Below, piece by piece: positions 26,545-38,477 of a DNA stretch of 64,000 nucleotides (its first letter is position 1; each line of letters opens with the position of its first letter). The DNA lies in the NCBI RefSeq assembly GCF_963966145.1, contig NC_091051.1, positions 12,648,001 through 12,712,000 on the forward strand, in the 5' to 3' direction. Made by a program: the position numbers and the translations under genes. This DNA is from Tenebrio molitor (lineage: Eukaryota; Arthropoda; Insecta; Coleoptera; Tenebrionidae). The notes below the pieces were generated by a model, which was not told the origin of the DNA, made no database searches, and was given only the letters and a program-made list of their open reading frames with translations.

Positions 26545-29500
26545 ACCTTATTTTTAATCAACGGTATAATAAATAACAAAACCTAATTTTTTTATTGGAT
26601 AAATTTTTCAATTTTACGAAAACTTTTTGCTTTGACAATTTTACGAATTGAATTTGGGAATTTTTATTCTGGTTAGGCCCGAGAGCTTTAGCTCGAGGGA
26701 TTAACCTTTGAGTCTAAAGCAACAATATTTAAGCAAAAATTGGGAAATTTATCAGATATAAAACATTACGTCGTGTTATTTTTAGCAAGATGAATTCCAG
26801 AATACAAACTTTAACGTTAATATGTAATTTATTTATATGCAATACCTACAGTTATTAAAAACACAATTACATATTAAAAACAATTTGAGAATCTGACAGG
26901 AGTAGCATGCAATTTTAATCACTTTTGATAGATGACAGAGTAGTAGGACGTTTTTATCGAGATAAACATTTTTGATTGGATGAAAGCAAGCGCTCTGATT
27001 GGCTGAACACGCAGTACACGGACGTTTGATGTATGTGGGAACTGATCCTTGAAATCTCCTTAATTTTCGACCAAAATATTAAAGAAATGAGGTGTTTTGA
27101 CTGGTCTTAAAAACTAAACAAAAATTATGAAAATTTTGTTGAAAAAATTTAAAACTTGGTATAATTTTGAAAGAGTTCGAAAATCAAATAAAATACATAT
27201 GACTAAATTTTAGTTTTTTCTATATGTATTTTTAAAAGAGGCTGAAAATTGAATAAAATTTGTTAAAATGTGGATAAAACATTAATTAACCGTATGAAGA
27301 AGAATCTATTTTAATCTTTAAAAACTGGTAATTTTATTTAAAAATAAGCTATATATGTATTGAAATTTTTTTAAAATTGTTCTATACATTTTAATGTTAC
27401 TTAAAAATGGTGGTATTTTGTTAAAAATATCAATTTATTCTATACATATAGGCGCTTACACATATTTATAGTATGTGATGAGTAGTGACATATTTTAATA
27501 TAATAAAATCTTGCGTCACAGAGAAAATATTTGTAACTATTGCTTACGTAAAGATAAGTCTAATCCTAGGCAATAAATAATCTCAACGTTTCACACAAAT
27601 TTATTATTTATTTCGGTGAAAGAATCGTGCCCCTTTTAACTTTTTAAAATGGACACCGGGCAGTGTCACTGACTGCAAAGAATTTTTCTTTAGGGACTGG
27701 GTCAATGCTAATAAAAATTGCATTACAAGTGGTACTTTCACTGATAACGAACTTCTTCCAGTCGAATTTCGCAACAACACCGACAACAAAAAATAAACCG
27801 CATTCTTCCAACGGAAGCTGATCAAAAAATCACTTACAAATTCGTCTCGAAGTTTTCCGAAATTATTTTCACAACGACACTATCACACTTTCACGTATTT
27901 GCCGTATTTTTACACTTTCTTCGTGTAACTTTGTAACTGCTTATCTACGATGTCAATTGTTAATAACGCTCGAGTAAGTCAAAACTTGTGGTTTTCCTAA
28001 ACAATCTTTATCATCGTATTTGTTCAGCGTCTAAGCAAATATACAACATAACAAATAGTTCGTGTCACAGCTAGCATTTCCTATGCAAAACGCCGATAAC
28101 TCTGTGATTCATTATCGTTCTATTTAACTTGCAAAAATTCGCATTTTGTAACGCTTGTTAAAACGTCAATTCACGGTTTTACTAGGAAAATTCAATGTCA
28201 GTACTGGCACAGATCAATAAGCGTGGAATGCAACTAACTGAAATCTTTTTGCGACTTTCTCCGCGTTTCAGCTAAAAAGTGCAAATCTTAACACTTGCTG
28301 AACAATCACATGACGATTTATCACGACCAATAAAAAGAAGAGTAGCTCATTTTTCAAAATTATGTCAACAGGCTAATTCGTGAAAAGTGGCACCTCGCAG
28401 CCAAATACGTACTGTAATTAGCATAAGAAGTAGACGCGGGCCGTTAATTAGTCATTTATTTAAAATATTATAGCTTTTCCGACTCCGGTAGCCCATTACT
28501 ATTCGACTAATGTGTCGCTTATCGGGTCCCTAACTAGGTCCCGAGTTTCCTTAAAGATGTTCCACCTAGACAATAGAAATTGATGATGGAATTCCCGCGG
28601 AACTGGTCTTGATTGGAACATTATTGCTCAAGGGGTCAGCGCGACTACCAGACCTGAATTTAAACACAAAGCTCTCTCCATGTGTGACAAAGTGACACAC
28701 AAATTGTTACACTAACGTCCTAAAATATTGTAATTTTCTCGATTTGTCGAGCCGCGCTCACAAAGACCGGACGTGCGCCGTCAAGTCCGCGGAAGCAGAC
28801 CAATTTCCAATTATTATGCAAGAATAATCGCTCGTGTGTAATTTTAATCGGGCTGTCGTTAATAATAGAAACTCAGATCCGTGGTAGCAGCCACAAGGAT
28901 ACGATTATTCCAAAGAAACCGATACGACTGAGATTAGTAATCGTTCCGCTCGGTGAAATGGAGTTAACGTTTTGTTAAATTATTTATAAAGGAGCGATAA
29001 TAAGAACAATGCCAAATGTTAACCGGATTAGCATTGAAAGCTCCTTATAGGTATTCTGGACGCTCGCAACCTTCACTCATATGCTCTGGTCCAGTTTAAG
29101 AAATTACCCTGAACGAGGCGATCATGTACTTGATTCTTCTGATTTTTCTCATAAAAGAGGCCGTCAAGAGTTAATTGCAAGCGACAAAGTGCCAGTCATA
29201 TTTCATTATCGACGGGACAGAAGAGACGCGAAAGATGTAGAAATTGAAATATTTTATGAGCGTCTTTTATCGCTTTAGAAATTGTTGTAAGTTGCCTCAA
29301 GTTCGTGATCGAGCGAAAATATTAATTTATGTCAGAGTATAAAACACATTCTTTCTTTAAATCGACATTCCTTATTGCTTATCCTGTTTTCATTAAACTA
29401 AAATATTCCGACGTTCTCCACAAATTGCAAAAATTTTCAGCAGAAAAACGTTGGACAAATATTAATGGCTAATGTTTCCGTCCTGCTGCGAATGACATCT

Positions 29501-31455
29501 TGAAAATGTCGATTAATATTCAAAAACAACATCGTATCTTGTCTTGATTAATGCTTCACAAGTCGAAGGCGATACAAGGATCTCAGGTGTTTTGTGAACA
29601 ACTCGACGAATATTTCAACAAAATTTTAAATTTCCGTCATTTCCATTGCAAGTGTTTTTTCCAGCTTTTAGCTTTCCTAAAGCTAAAAGGATCTGGACTG
29701 TTTTAATTTTTATATGTATTAGTAAATGCACAAGAGACAGCGCGTTTTATTATGAAATTTACATAATTTGATTTGCTCGGCTGCGCCTCGTCCAGAAAAC
29801 TCAGACTCGGACGAAAAAGATGCACTTTTTGGCCTTGATACATAAATAACTATTTTAGTAAAGCAAATTTACTTTATTTCTTCCTTTATTTACTTTATGC
29901 CTTCTGCACATTTGAAATAGTATAACATGAGCGGAAATCAATTAGTGATTACCCTAGAGCAGAAACACGACGTGAGAGATATCAGACCGTCTGCATGTGG
30001 TGCTCTTAACCTTTACAAGAGATATATAAACAATGATTGACTTATCGGAGGAAACAATTTACAGTTAAAAGTAACAAGGATGTGGATGTTGCTTCCATTA
30101 ACAATCCCATTGCAACTCAGGATAACAGTAAAAAGTAGCAGTTGCTCTATATTATTATTGGCGTTAAGATTACCACTGCAACGACTAAAAAAAAGAATAT
30201 TTGACAACTACTCGAATATTTGAACAAATGCTCCAAATGGATTTTTTTCCAAGATAATGTAAATGAATTTGACTGTTCTTAAAGAGAAAGGGAGTTTTTT
30301 TTTAATATTCATTAGAATTTCTCTGTTAATTTGGGACAAAATAGTCTGATAAAAGAATGTATCAATTCGTTACCTCTCTAGTAAAAATGGTTTAAACTTA
30401 CAATAACTGGGTTGAATGTAGAAACATTTTGGACCGTTTGATTTTCACTTTTACTTTGTCAAGTCAAAACTGCACTGTTGGAAACTGAGATAAATCGAAA
30501 TGCACTGCGATTAGTATGAATATTAAAGGCACTTAAGAAGTATGACCCACGCCGTTCCCATAAGAATCCCATAATCAATGTCAAAGTGGTCTGTGTGGGA
30601 TCAAATCCATTGTTGGACTCGTCTCGTCTAGACAATCAAAAGACATTGTTAGACTAACAATTCTATCACGGCTTGTAAATCAGATAATTACTTCGATACG
30701 GTATTTGTTTACAATCAAAATTCATTCAACAAGTACAATGCCATTTTACCTTCATTCAAGTTAAATGAAGCGTGTAAGTCTTCATAGTTTCGAAATCAAC
30801 GCTGCAGCGCTTCTTCGACTCCACTATTGATCGATATGTGTGAATGCAGCCTGCACCAGACAATTTTTCTCTTGAAGAGGGGCGGAAACAATGCACCCTC
30901 CAGTTTACTGCAGCCAGACAAACCATGACTTTACAATAAACGCCAGAAACATGATAGTCTGTGGGGTCGGAATTACACGGTGGTCTCTCCAGACTCTCAT
31001 GACCCTTGATAACGCCAAGACTTGAAAATTGATAATGATCCTCTGTTCTTTAATGTAATTGATTTAATTACTTCGATTCGTTTAATTGTAGAGAAACTTG
31101 TTTGAAGTAATTTCAGTGCATCAAGAGTAATTTCCAGGCAATTAATTGAAAGTTCTTTACTGCATGCTTTATTTTACCAGCAGCCACTACAAGCGCCCCT
31201 TTCGATGAATTAAAATTTTGAATATAAAAGCGTGATGACGCAGTTAAATGCATCGTAAAACTTTTAAAACAGCCAAGTGCAGTACCTACCATGTTCGGTC
31301 TCTGAATTAGAGCTTTTGATGAGTATACCTAGCCTGGAACACGTGTCAGTGGTTTATCAAAGATCTTGAGAAGGAATTAACGGATTTTCTAAATATGTAA
31401 TTACATTGTATTTGGGATCAAATTTAACTGATCCCTTGTTTTAAAAACCGAAATC
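26545..31455. other. No gene; GC-richer block at about 28380-29250
   Basis: About 5 kb without a supportable gene. The block at about 28380-29250 is unique and GC-richer, with several TAATTA/ATTA-type cores embedded (for example GTTAATTAGTCATTTATTT near 28442). That is compatible with a homeodomain-bound regulatory element but not proof of one. Confidence 0.4.
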
Positions 31456-31812
31456 TTAACATGCCGTCGGTTACTCTTCGTCACCATGACAATGATGTCA
31501 ATTTTTCACATCACTGTAGTTCAGATGACCGACAAAAATGTAAAAGATGATAGTTTTCTATTCTCCTTCCATTGGAATGAGGACCAAAAGGAAAACATAC
31601 TTGGTAATTTTTACTCCCTTTGTACTTTGTGCAGAATTACCAGCAGAAGACTTGCTGAGATAGTTGGTCCACTTCTTTGGTGGGCTTCTTGAGAGTAATA
31701 ACCGTATACTGAAATGACTACACTTTATTGGTTTCCAGAGCTTTAACGAGGTTTCTGCTGGGTGCATTGTTCCCATCTTTGCTACCAATGATAGCTGATT
31801 ATCGTTATTATC
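31456..31812 (+). pseudogene. Broken SLC17-type transporter copy
   Basis: The reading frame from about 31450 resembles the start of exon 2 of the two full copies downstream: ILTCRRLLF, then SFHWNEDQKENILG, and a degraded TM2 region ending RRLAEIVG. It then hits a TGA at 31690. After a gap the TM4 region reappears near 31739 as RFLLGALFPSLLPMIADY, in another register. The TM2-TM3 stretch, most of the central domain and all of the C-terminal half are missing. Position and orientation, head to tail with the intact genes, show a local duplicate that decayed. Confidence 0.8.
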
Positions 31813-32371
31813 ACACATTTGCAAAAAATTACCGCACGCCTATGGAACGCTGTAAGTATCGCCAATGAGCCACTCCTACAATTTTGGAACCATGGTATAA
31901 GTAGTAATTATTGGTTTTCTACAAAAATAATGTTTAGCGTTAATCAAAATTCGCATAAATTGAAAAAAACCTGTTTTAATCAAATTACTTTCTACTTTTG
32001 CAACAATATCACCGCAACAGATCTTTTAATTCCGTTAATTCTAGTTCCCAGTAGTTATTCCAATTGGATATGCGATTAGTTATCTACAATTTTTAAAATG
32101 ACTAAAATTTGTTGATAAAACATGTGTTTAAATAAGAGGTAATTCATTTTTTACAACAAATTCTTTAGGTCACACTTGGTCCTATTTACTACTAGTGCAT
32201 TTTGTTAAGTCCACTGATAATTTGCAAGTTAACATTGACATTTAATGTATACAGGTACATTTTTTTATTTTCCCCAATTATCCTCATTACTTTCGAGATA
32301 AAACTATTACCGGTGTTAAATTTACTTACTTTATTGCAGTGTCGTCTACTTACAACGCATCGGAAAATGCA

Positions 32372-32377
32372 TATAAA
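32372..32377 (+). promoter_or_regulatory. Possible TATA box of transporter gene A
   Basis: TATAAA lies 40 bp before the proposed start codon at 32417. If used, transcription would start near 32400 and leave a very short 5' UTR. The AT-rich context makes chance occurrence likely. Confidence 0.3.
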
Positions 32378-32416
32378 GACCTACTTTAAAAACAAAACTG
32401 TAATAACTAGCGAAAA

Positions 32417-33914
32417 ATGGTACGTGGTGAGTACCCAAATCAAATTTTGATCTCGTAAAAAAACGTCAGGGTGTTATTACAATTGCAGAGATTTTGACAT
32501 GCCGTCGAGTGTTACATCTAATGGTGAACAGTGAATTTATAATGAACACCATGTTAAAAGCAGTTTTCAACATTGCAATAGTGGCCATGGTAAAAAAGAA
32601 AGATCAACCCAACACATCACATCTGTTCTCTTGGAGCGAAGATCAAAAACAAGAAATTCTGGGTATCTTTTTTTGGGGTTTTGCACTCACCAAAATAGTT
32701 AGTGGAAGATTAGCTGAAATCATAGGTTCAAGAAAAGTGAGTGGTTATTCCATGGCGTTAGCTTCTTTGCTTACGATTTGTACACCAACGATTGCTTATT
32801 GGAACTATTACGTTTTGTTAATGTCAAGAGTAGTAGTGGGATTTTTGATAGGAGCCACTTGGCCAGCAGTGATGCCACTAGCATCAAAGTGGATACCACC
32901 TCAAGACCACTCGGTATTTATCTCATGTTTAGCATCCACTGCCATAGGAGCTGCTCTAGCTTACCATTTGCACGGTGTGCTAATAGATGCGTACGGATGG
33001 GCAAGTGTCTTTTACGTCACCGGAAGCATGGGTCTACTATGGTCGCTCGTTTGGTTTTACCTAGTTTACGATTCTCCCAACCAACATCCCAGAATTTCGC
33101 AACGAGAAAAACAGACAATCGAGAGTGAAATCGAAGTTAACAACGCAAAACCAAAACAATTTAATCAGATTCCTTGGAAGCAGATAGCGAAGAGTGGACC
33201 TGTCTGGGCTATTACTGCTGGTCAGGTCGCAACGTTTTTAGGTTACACGACTTGCTTAAATGAGATGCCTTCGTACCTGGACCAAGTACTTCACCTAAAC
33301 ATAAAACAGAATGGATTTTTTTCGGGATTGCCGTACTGGGGTTTGAGAAATCGTGATTATTTGTATCGTAAACTTGTAAACTCTTTTCAGGGGGTTACTG
33401 TGCGTCATTGGGTTCTGGATATATAGCAGACTGGTTGATAAAGTCTGGAAAGTTGTCCACCACAACTGTTAGAAAAATTTTCGAATCTGTGGCGCTGCTG
33501 ATACCGACCATGTCAATGCTGACATTAGCGTTATGGGGTGACATACCTCTAATCGCATTTATAGCATTCACAACAAGCTTGACAACAAATGCAATCAGCA
33601 CCGCTGGTCACGCTGCAAACATCTTGGACATTTCGCCCAATTACGCTGGTACCATTTGTGGTATAGTGAATACGTTCTCAGCATTCGCTGTCTATTTGTC
33701 GACCAGGCTAGTAGCCATGCTACTCAGAAATGGTCAAAGCTTTCAAGAATGGCGCCATCTTTTTTGGACTTTGTTTTCTACGTACTTGTCTGCAAGTATC
33801 ATTTATCTGATCTGGTGTTCCAGTAAAGTGCAACCGTGGGACTCAGAAAAACGAGAAGAGAACGTGCCGCATAGTATCGACATGCACTTGCTCGGTAAAA
33901 AAGAAAATGCTTAA
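32417..33914 (+). CDS. SLC17-family MFS transporter, copy A (3 exons, 461 aa)
   Basis: Likely a membrane organic-anion or phosphate symporter of the SLC17 family (sialin / insect 'inorganic phosphate cotransporter' group); the substrate is unknown. Proposed exons: 32417-32426, 32489-33340, 33391-33914. Exon 1 holds only ATGGTACGTG before a GTGAGT donor; joining it in phase gives MVREILTCRR, which places TM1 correctly. Family marks: FFWGFALTK at about 64-72 (TM2), RVVVGFLIGATWP from R117 (TM4), SKWIPP, HPRIS after TM6, TVRKIF, and ISPNYAGTICG with a C-terminal QPWDS. About 12 membrane segments are expected, and 461 aa is normal. Odd points: the TM4 position occupied by Glu in most relatives (R+7) is Ile124, and the TM1 Arg is Lys27. 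A tandem paralogue lies 3 kb downstream and a dead copy 0.6 kb upstream. The exon 2/3 junction is supported by identical placement in copy B. Confidence 0.9.
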
Positions 33915-33920
33915 AATAAA
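33915..33920 (+). terminator. Poly(A) signal of transporter gene A
   Basis: AATAAA directly follows the stop codon at 33912-33914. It is canonical and in the right place, although such hexamers are common in this AT-rich DNA. Confidence 0.45.
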
Positions 33921-34961
33921 AACATATATCGGTTGATTTAAAACTCAAACAATTGATTCTTTCGTTGACATTATTTTTACAGTATTAAATAATTAGAAAA
34001 AAAAAATATCTGTGCTAGAAGAGCAGAGTACTTGGGGTCTTTGAATCAGAAATTTTAACTTTTATTCAAATATAAACAAAAACTTGCTCTTTTGATATGA
34101 ACTTTTACATTTTTGGCCTTAATCTAATAGAGTTAATGTGAAAACAGAATTTTTGACAATTCTTGACTATACACCGTTTACGTTAGATTGAGCATTGCTA
34201 AATTCGCATTATGTTGGTTCCCTGCATGTCACTATTTTAAGACATAATCACATAGCCAAAAAATAAAATTATTTGACCTTGAAATACCCAATCCATCCTG
34301 AATTTACTTTACCTTATTGTGTAACTGTTACAAAATAAATGTATCGTCACATAATTGGTGATAGAATAATTTTAAAATGCAAATTGTCAACACTTTCTAC
34401 GTATGTAAATTTCGGTTTTAAAAGATAAAAATCCAATTTTTTTTAAATACATACAGGCTAATTCACGTAGCCCGTTCATTAGAAACTTTCTGATTTCCCC
34501 AAATCATATTAATATGAAAATTGGTAGTTGACTATAATCGACTACTCCAAGTTCAAATGAAATATTTTCAAAATGGTGGCACTTCCGGAAATACCGGAAA
34601 TCGACGCCATCTTTATTTTTTTAAATGGAAAGACCTCATTTTGACTTTACATTTCGATTCTACGTTAACTTTTGAGTTTGGAACATCTTTTTGTCAACAC
34701 TTATCTGTCATCGTTTTTGACCATGTCATCTTTTTTGCAAAAAAGCGAGGTTGCAGGGCTTCATTAACACATTTATAACTCTTGAACCATCTGAAATAAA
34801 TAATTGATTTTTTTTTTGAGTTGAATTCCTAAATACCGGGCCGATCTTTTCCGCGATTAGTGAATTTTTTTTTTATGTTTCATACGCCTACTGAAATTTT
34901 TCAAAATTGCTAATCAAAAAATGTCAAAAACCTCATTTTTTTAAATGGCAACCACCATTTG
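33921..34961. other. Intergenic, probably old repeat
   Basis: No gene. The segment about 34450-34950, with ACTTCCGGAAATACCGGAAAT and repeated 'TTTTTTTAAATGG' stretches, looks like repetitive intergenic DNA, but I found no clear element ends. Confidence 0.35.
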
Positions 34962-35416
34962 TGACACTAGACATAAATGTAAAATTTAATTATAAAGCTT
35001 ACTTTTATTAACATTGTGTATGCCTATTCCCAGCCGTTTTGGCGTAATTTCGATTTTTTGAGTAAAATATTCTTTTTTTATCAAACAATTGTTTTATTTG
35101 AATTTTTATTCAAAAGTCACATGCAATAAACAGTAGATCTCGTAACAACGAGATAATAAAAAATAAGCAAATTAACAAAAAAATATTTTCAATGAAATCA
35201 TTTACATTCAAATATTTTTTTTGTTAATTTGCTTATTTTTTATTGTTTTATTGTTATCTAATATTTATTGCAATGCTATTTTTGAATAAAATTTCAAATA
35301 AAACAATTGCTTATAAAAAAAATATTTTATTCAAAAAATTTAAATTACGCCTAAACGGCTGCAAATACGCATACATAATGTTAATAAAAGTGGCCTTAAA
35401 TTTATATCTAGTATCA
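34962..35416. mobile_element. Palindromic fold-back element between the transporter genes
   Basis: The left arm starts TGACACTAGACATAAATGTA and includes TTACTTTTATTAACATTGTG, CAGCCGTTTTGGCGTAATTT and TTTTTGAGTAAAATATTC. The right arm carries their reverse complements in mirror order and ends CTAGTATCA near 35416. The arms are about 200 bp with moderate divergence, with a second inner pair AAAAATAAGCAAATTAACAA / TTGTTAATTTGCTTATTTTT. Confidence 0.85.
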
Positions 35417-36133
35417 GAAACGGTAGTTGAATTGACAGTAAAATAACTCACGAAATTTCGTGGCCGTAACTGTACTATTTTCTCTACGTAGAATTTAGTG
35501 ATTTTTATGTCAACCAATCTCTCGCTGAACAAACTATACATATATGCATTTTGTGATTGTAATAAGTAGATTCATGATAAATTCTCTTATCAACATTAGC
35601 ACATTCATTTTGTTTTGCATTAACCAAAATCCTCAGTATTAAATGGTTTGGTTTACGAAGAGTTTTGGTGTTGTTGCATCTGCCAAATTGACTGAATTTT
35701 AGAATTACTAAGCTATTTTAAGTTTAACGGATTTAATATAAAAGTTAGTTGACTAGCAGTTGAGCTTCCGAGAGCTAAGCGAAGCTATGTAATAGCTTCT
35801 CATCAACTGTCAATAATCACGATATGCTTGGTATCTACTGAAATAGGAGTGGCTATTTCTGGATATTTTTTATTTTTAATTAATACACGATTCTTCCCAA
35901 CCATAAAAATCTCTCACAAAAAATGACAAGATTTGAAAAGAAACTAAAAAGACATATTGATATATTGATACTCAAGTTTTATGAAATATTTTAGAAACAA
36001 ATCTTTACTTATTTATTGTATTCCACATTGGTACATAGTATCACATCAAATATTTTTATAATTTGATAGATTGATGTTGTTTACAGCTTGACAGGGTTTA
36101 AATTTTACTTGGGTACCTAATAAATAATTTTAA

Positions 36134-36559
36134 ATATAGTCGTTTTCAGTGACATCCGTGCTGTCACTATGACAGTATGTTGGCATTACTTGCTATTTCG
36201 GTTTAGTAATTTTGAATTTCCTAATTTGGCAATTTAGCTTGACGCGGCAAATTGACAAATTCAAATTATTTTCTATAAATTTAAACAAATCACAGAAAAG
36301 ATGTAGTCTGATTTGGATTCCGAGGATGTCCTAGTTTAACCGTATTTTACACCATGTTGAAAACTGAATTTTATTATTTGTTGTTGATGTTTGACGAAAT
36401 AGCTATTTTCTTTTACCATAACCTCAATTTCTTGTTTGACATTTTTTTAACTAGGATTTGTTTATACTCTGAATCCTGGTTATGAATTTGTATGTACAAT
36501 CTGCACCAACATATTAAAAATGACATTGACAGCACGGATGTCGTTGAAAACGACTATAT
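36134..36559. mobile_element. TIR element upstream of transporter gene B
   Basis: The left end ATATAGTCGTTTTCAGTGAC..ATCCGTGCTGTCA is mirrored at the right by TGACAGCACGGATGTCGTTG..AAAACGACTATAT. The inverted repeats are about 50 bp with a few mismatches. It lies about 480 bp before the first recognised coding exon of copy B, so it could have brought or disrupted promoter sequence. Confidence 0.85.
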
Positions 36560-37040
36560 GTATGTAGATAGTAATAACTTCGATACGTTTAAAGTAAGTT
36601 CAGTCGTTGAAAAATTAACCAAGTCGACAACATGTGTACAATATTTTTAAAATGGAAAAAAGGGCTGTTAGGTTTGTAACTTATACAATATATTTTTGGA
36701 CGTTACTGTTTTTTTCATATTATTAGAATCAAACCCAAAAGTAATCTGTTCCACAAATCAATTTTTGACACTTTAGCCAAATATAATGTTTTTTTTCTAT
36801 AGCAGATGTTAAAGTGTGCTTTTATCTATTCAAATCAAAAGCAAAGTGCTACTTTAACAGCAAGGGTAGATAAAGTCATTTATTTTTTTTTATTATTCTC
36901 GAGCGTGATTACTAATTAGCGTCTCAACTGACGTCTCTACACTAAAAACGCTCTCGAAGATAAAATACAATTTTATCGTCTTGTATAATAAATCTATTGT
37001 TTATTTCAGTACTATTTAACCAATACATCTAATGTTGCAG

Positions 37041-38477
37041 AAATTCTTTCGTGCCGTCGAATTCTATATGTGATGGTTGCAAGTTGTTTTATTTTAAACG
37101 CTTTGTTAAAAACTGTTATCAACAGTGCAATCGTTGCAATGATCAACAAGAAAAATCAAACTGATGCGAATTTGTTCGACTGGACCGAATCTGAGAAACA
37201 GAACATTTTGGGAATATTTTTTTGGGGATTTGCTCTCACTAAAATTCCAAGTGGAAGATTAGCGGAGGTAATTGGTTCACGACGAGTTTCTGGATATTCA
37301 ATGATGTTAGCTTCGTTATTAACACTTTTGACACCAATATTAGCCTACTGGAATTATTATGCTTTGTTGACATCAAGAGTTTTGATGGGTTTTTTACTAG
37401 GTGCTAGCTGGCCGGCTATTATGCCTTTAGCAGCCAAGTGGGTACCACCTGAAGAACAGTCTATGTTTATGACAACTTTAGCAAGCAGTGCAATAGGAAT
37501 ATCACTCGCGTCTCATATAAGTGGTATCCTTATTCCTAAATTTGGCTGGCAGAGTGTTTTTTATATCACTGGATCCATGTCATTATTTTGGTCACTGATT
37601 TGGTTTTACTTAATATATGATTCCCCCCAACAACATCCCAGAATTTCACATAAAGAAAAGCAACTTCTTGAAAATACGACAAGAAAAAATGTTAATGCAC
37701 ACCTTAAGAAAAAGTTTGGTGAGATTCCTTGGAAAGAAATACTCACATCTAAGCCAGTGTATGCAATCGTTTTCGCACAAATTTCAAACTTTGTTGCTAC
37801 CATGATTATATTGACACAGTTACCTTCTTATTTAGACCAAGTATTTCAATACAACATGAAAGAAATCGGACTATTTTCTGGTCTACCTACCTGGGGTAAA
37901 ATTAACACCACTGATATGTACATATTTGTTTACGTGATTTGAATTTTCAGGATGTTACTTCTCAGGATTATTTTGTGCGTACTGGGCAGATCGTTTATTA
38001 AAAACTCATAAACTGTCTACAACTGCTGTGAGAAGAATTTTCGGAGGTATTCCATTAGTAGTTCCGGCAATCTGCATGATGATTGTAGCCTTGTGGGGCA
38101 ACATAGCTTCACTTGTAATAATATCTTTTTTTATAACGATAACAGCAAGCGGATCAGCTTCGGCCGGACATTGCGCAAATATTATAGACATATCTCCAAA
38201 TTTTGCTGGTACTATTTGCGGACTGGTAAATGGACTTGGAGCATTTGGAGTTTATTTTGCAACGCAGTTGGTAGCAGTATTACTCAGGAGCCGTCATGAT
38301 TTTGAAACCTGGCGCTATCTTTTTTGGGTTTTGTTCGGTATACTAAGTTGTGGATCTACTGTCTATTTGTTGCTATGTTCAGGAAAGCTGCAAAGTTGGG
38401 ATTCTGCCAAGAGCAAGGACAACATTGTACAACAAGAAACAGAAATGCTTGCTTGTAAGAGTAACAATATTTTCTAA
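37041..38477 (+). CDS. SLC17-family MFS transporter, copy B (partial model, about 460 aa)
   Basis: Paralogue of copy A with the same exon layout: exon 2 37041-37895 (after TTGCAG) and exon 3 37951-38477, joined at the same codon (TGG-G). The family marks are FFWGFALTKIPSGRLAEV, SRVLMGFLLGASWPA, AAKWVPPEE, HPRIS, TAVRRIF and ISPNFAGTICG. By eye about two thirds of residues match copy A over the central region. As in copy A, the TM4 glutamate position is non-acidic (Leu) and the TM1 Arg is Lys (ALLKTVIN). A phase-1 first exon matching copy A's 10-nt exon should exist upstream, but I could not identify it. Alternatively the in-frame ATG at 37073 is used, which would shorten the N-terminus to just before TM1. 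There is no stop or frameshift in the two exons, so the gene is probably functional. Confidence 0.85.

Noticed and set aside
36534..36593. Strong AAA-GTAAGT donor as first exon of transporter B
   Set aside because: The phase is wrong and gives an immediate stop in exon 2; it also lies partly in the TIR element.
36638..36690. Candidate first exon of transporter B (ATG within ATGTGTACAATA, donor GTTTGT)
   Set aside because: The phase fits, but the donor is weak and the peptide is unlike copy A's start; left unassigned.
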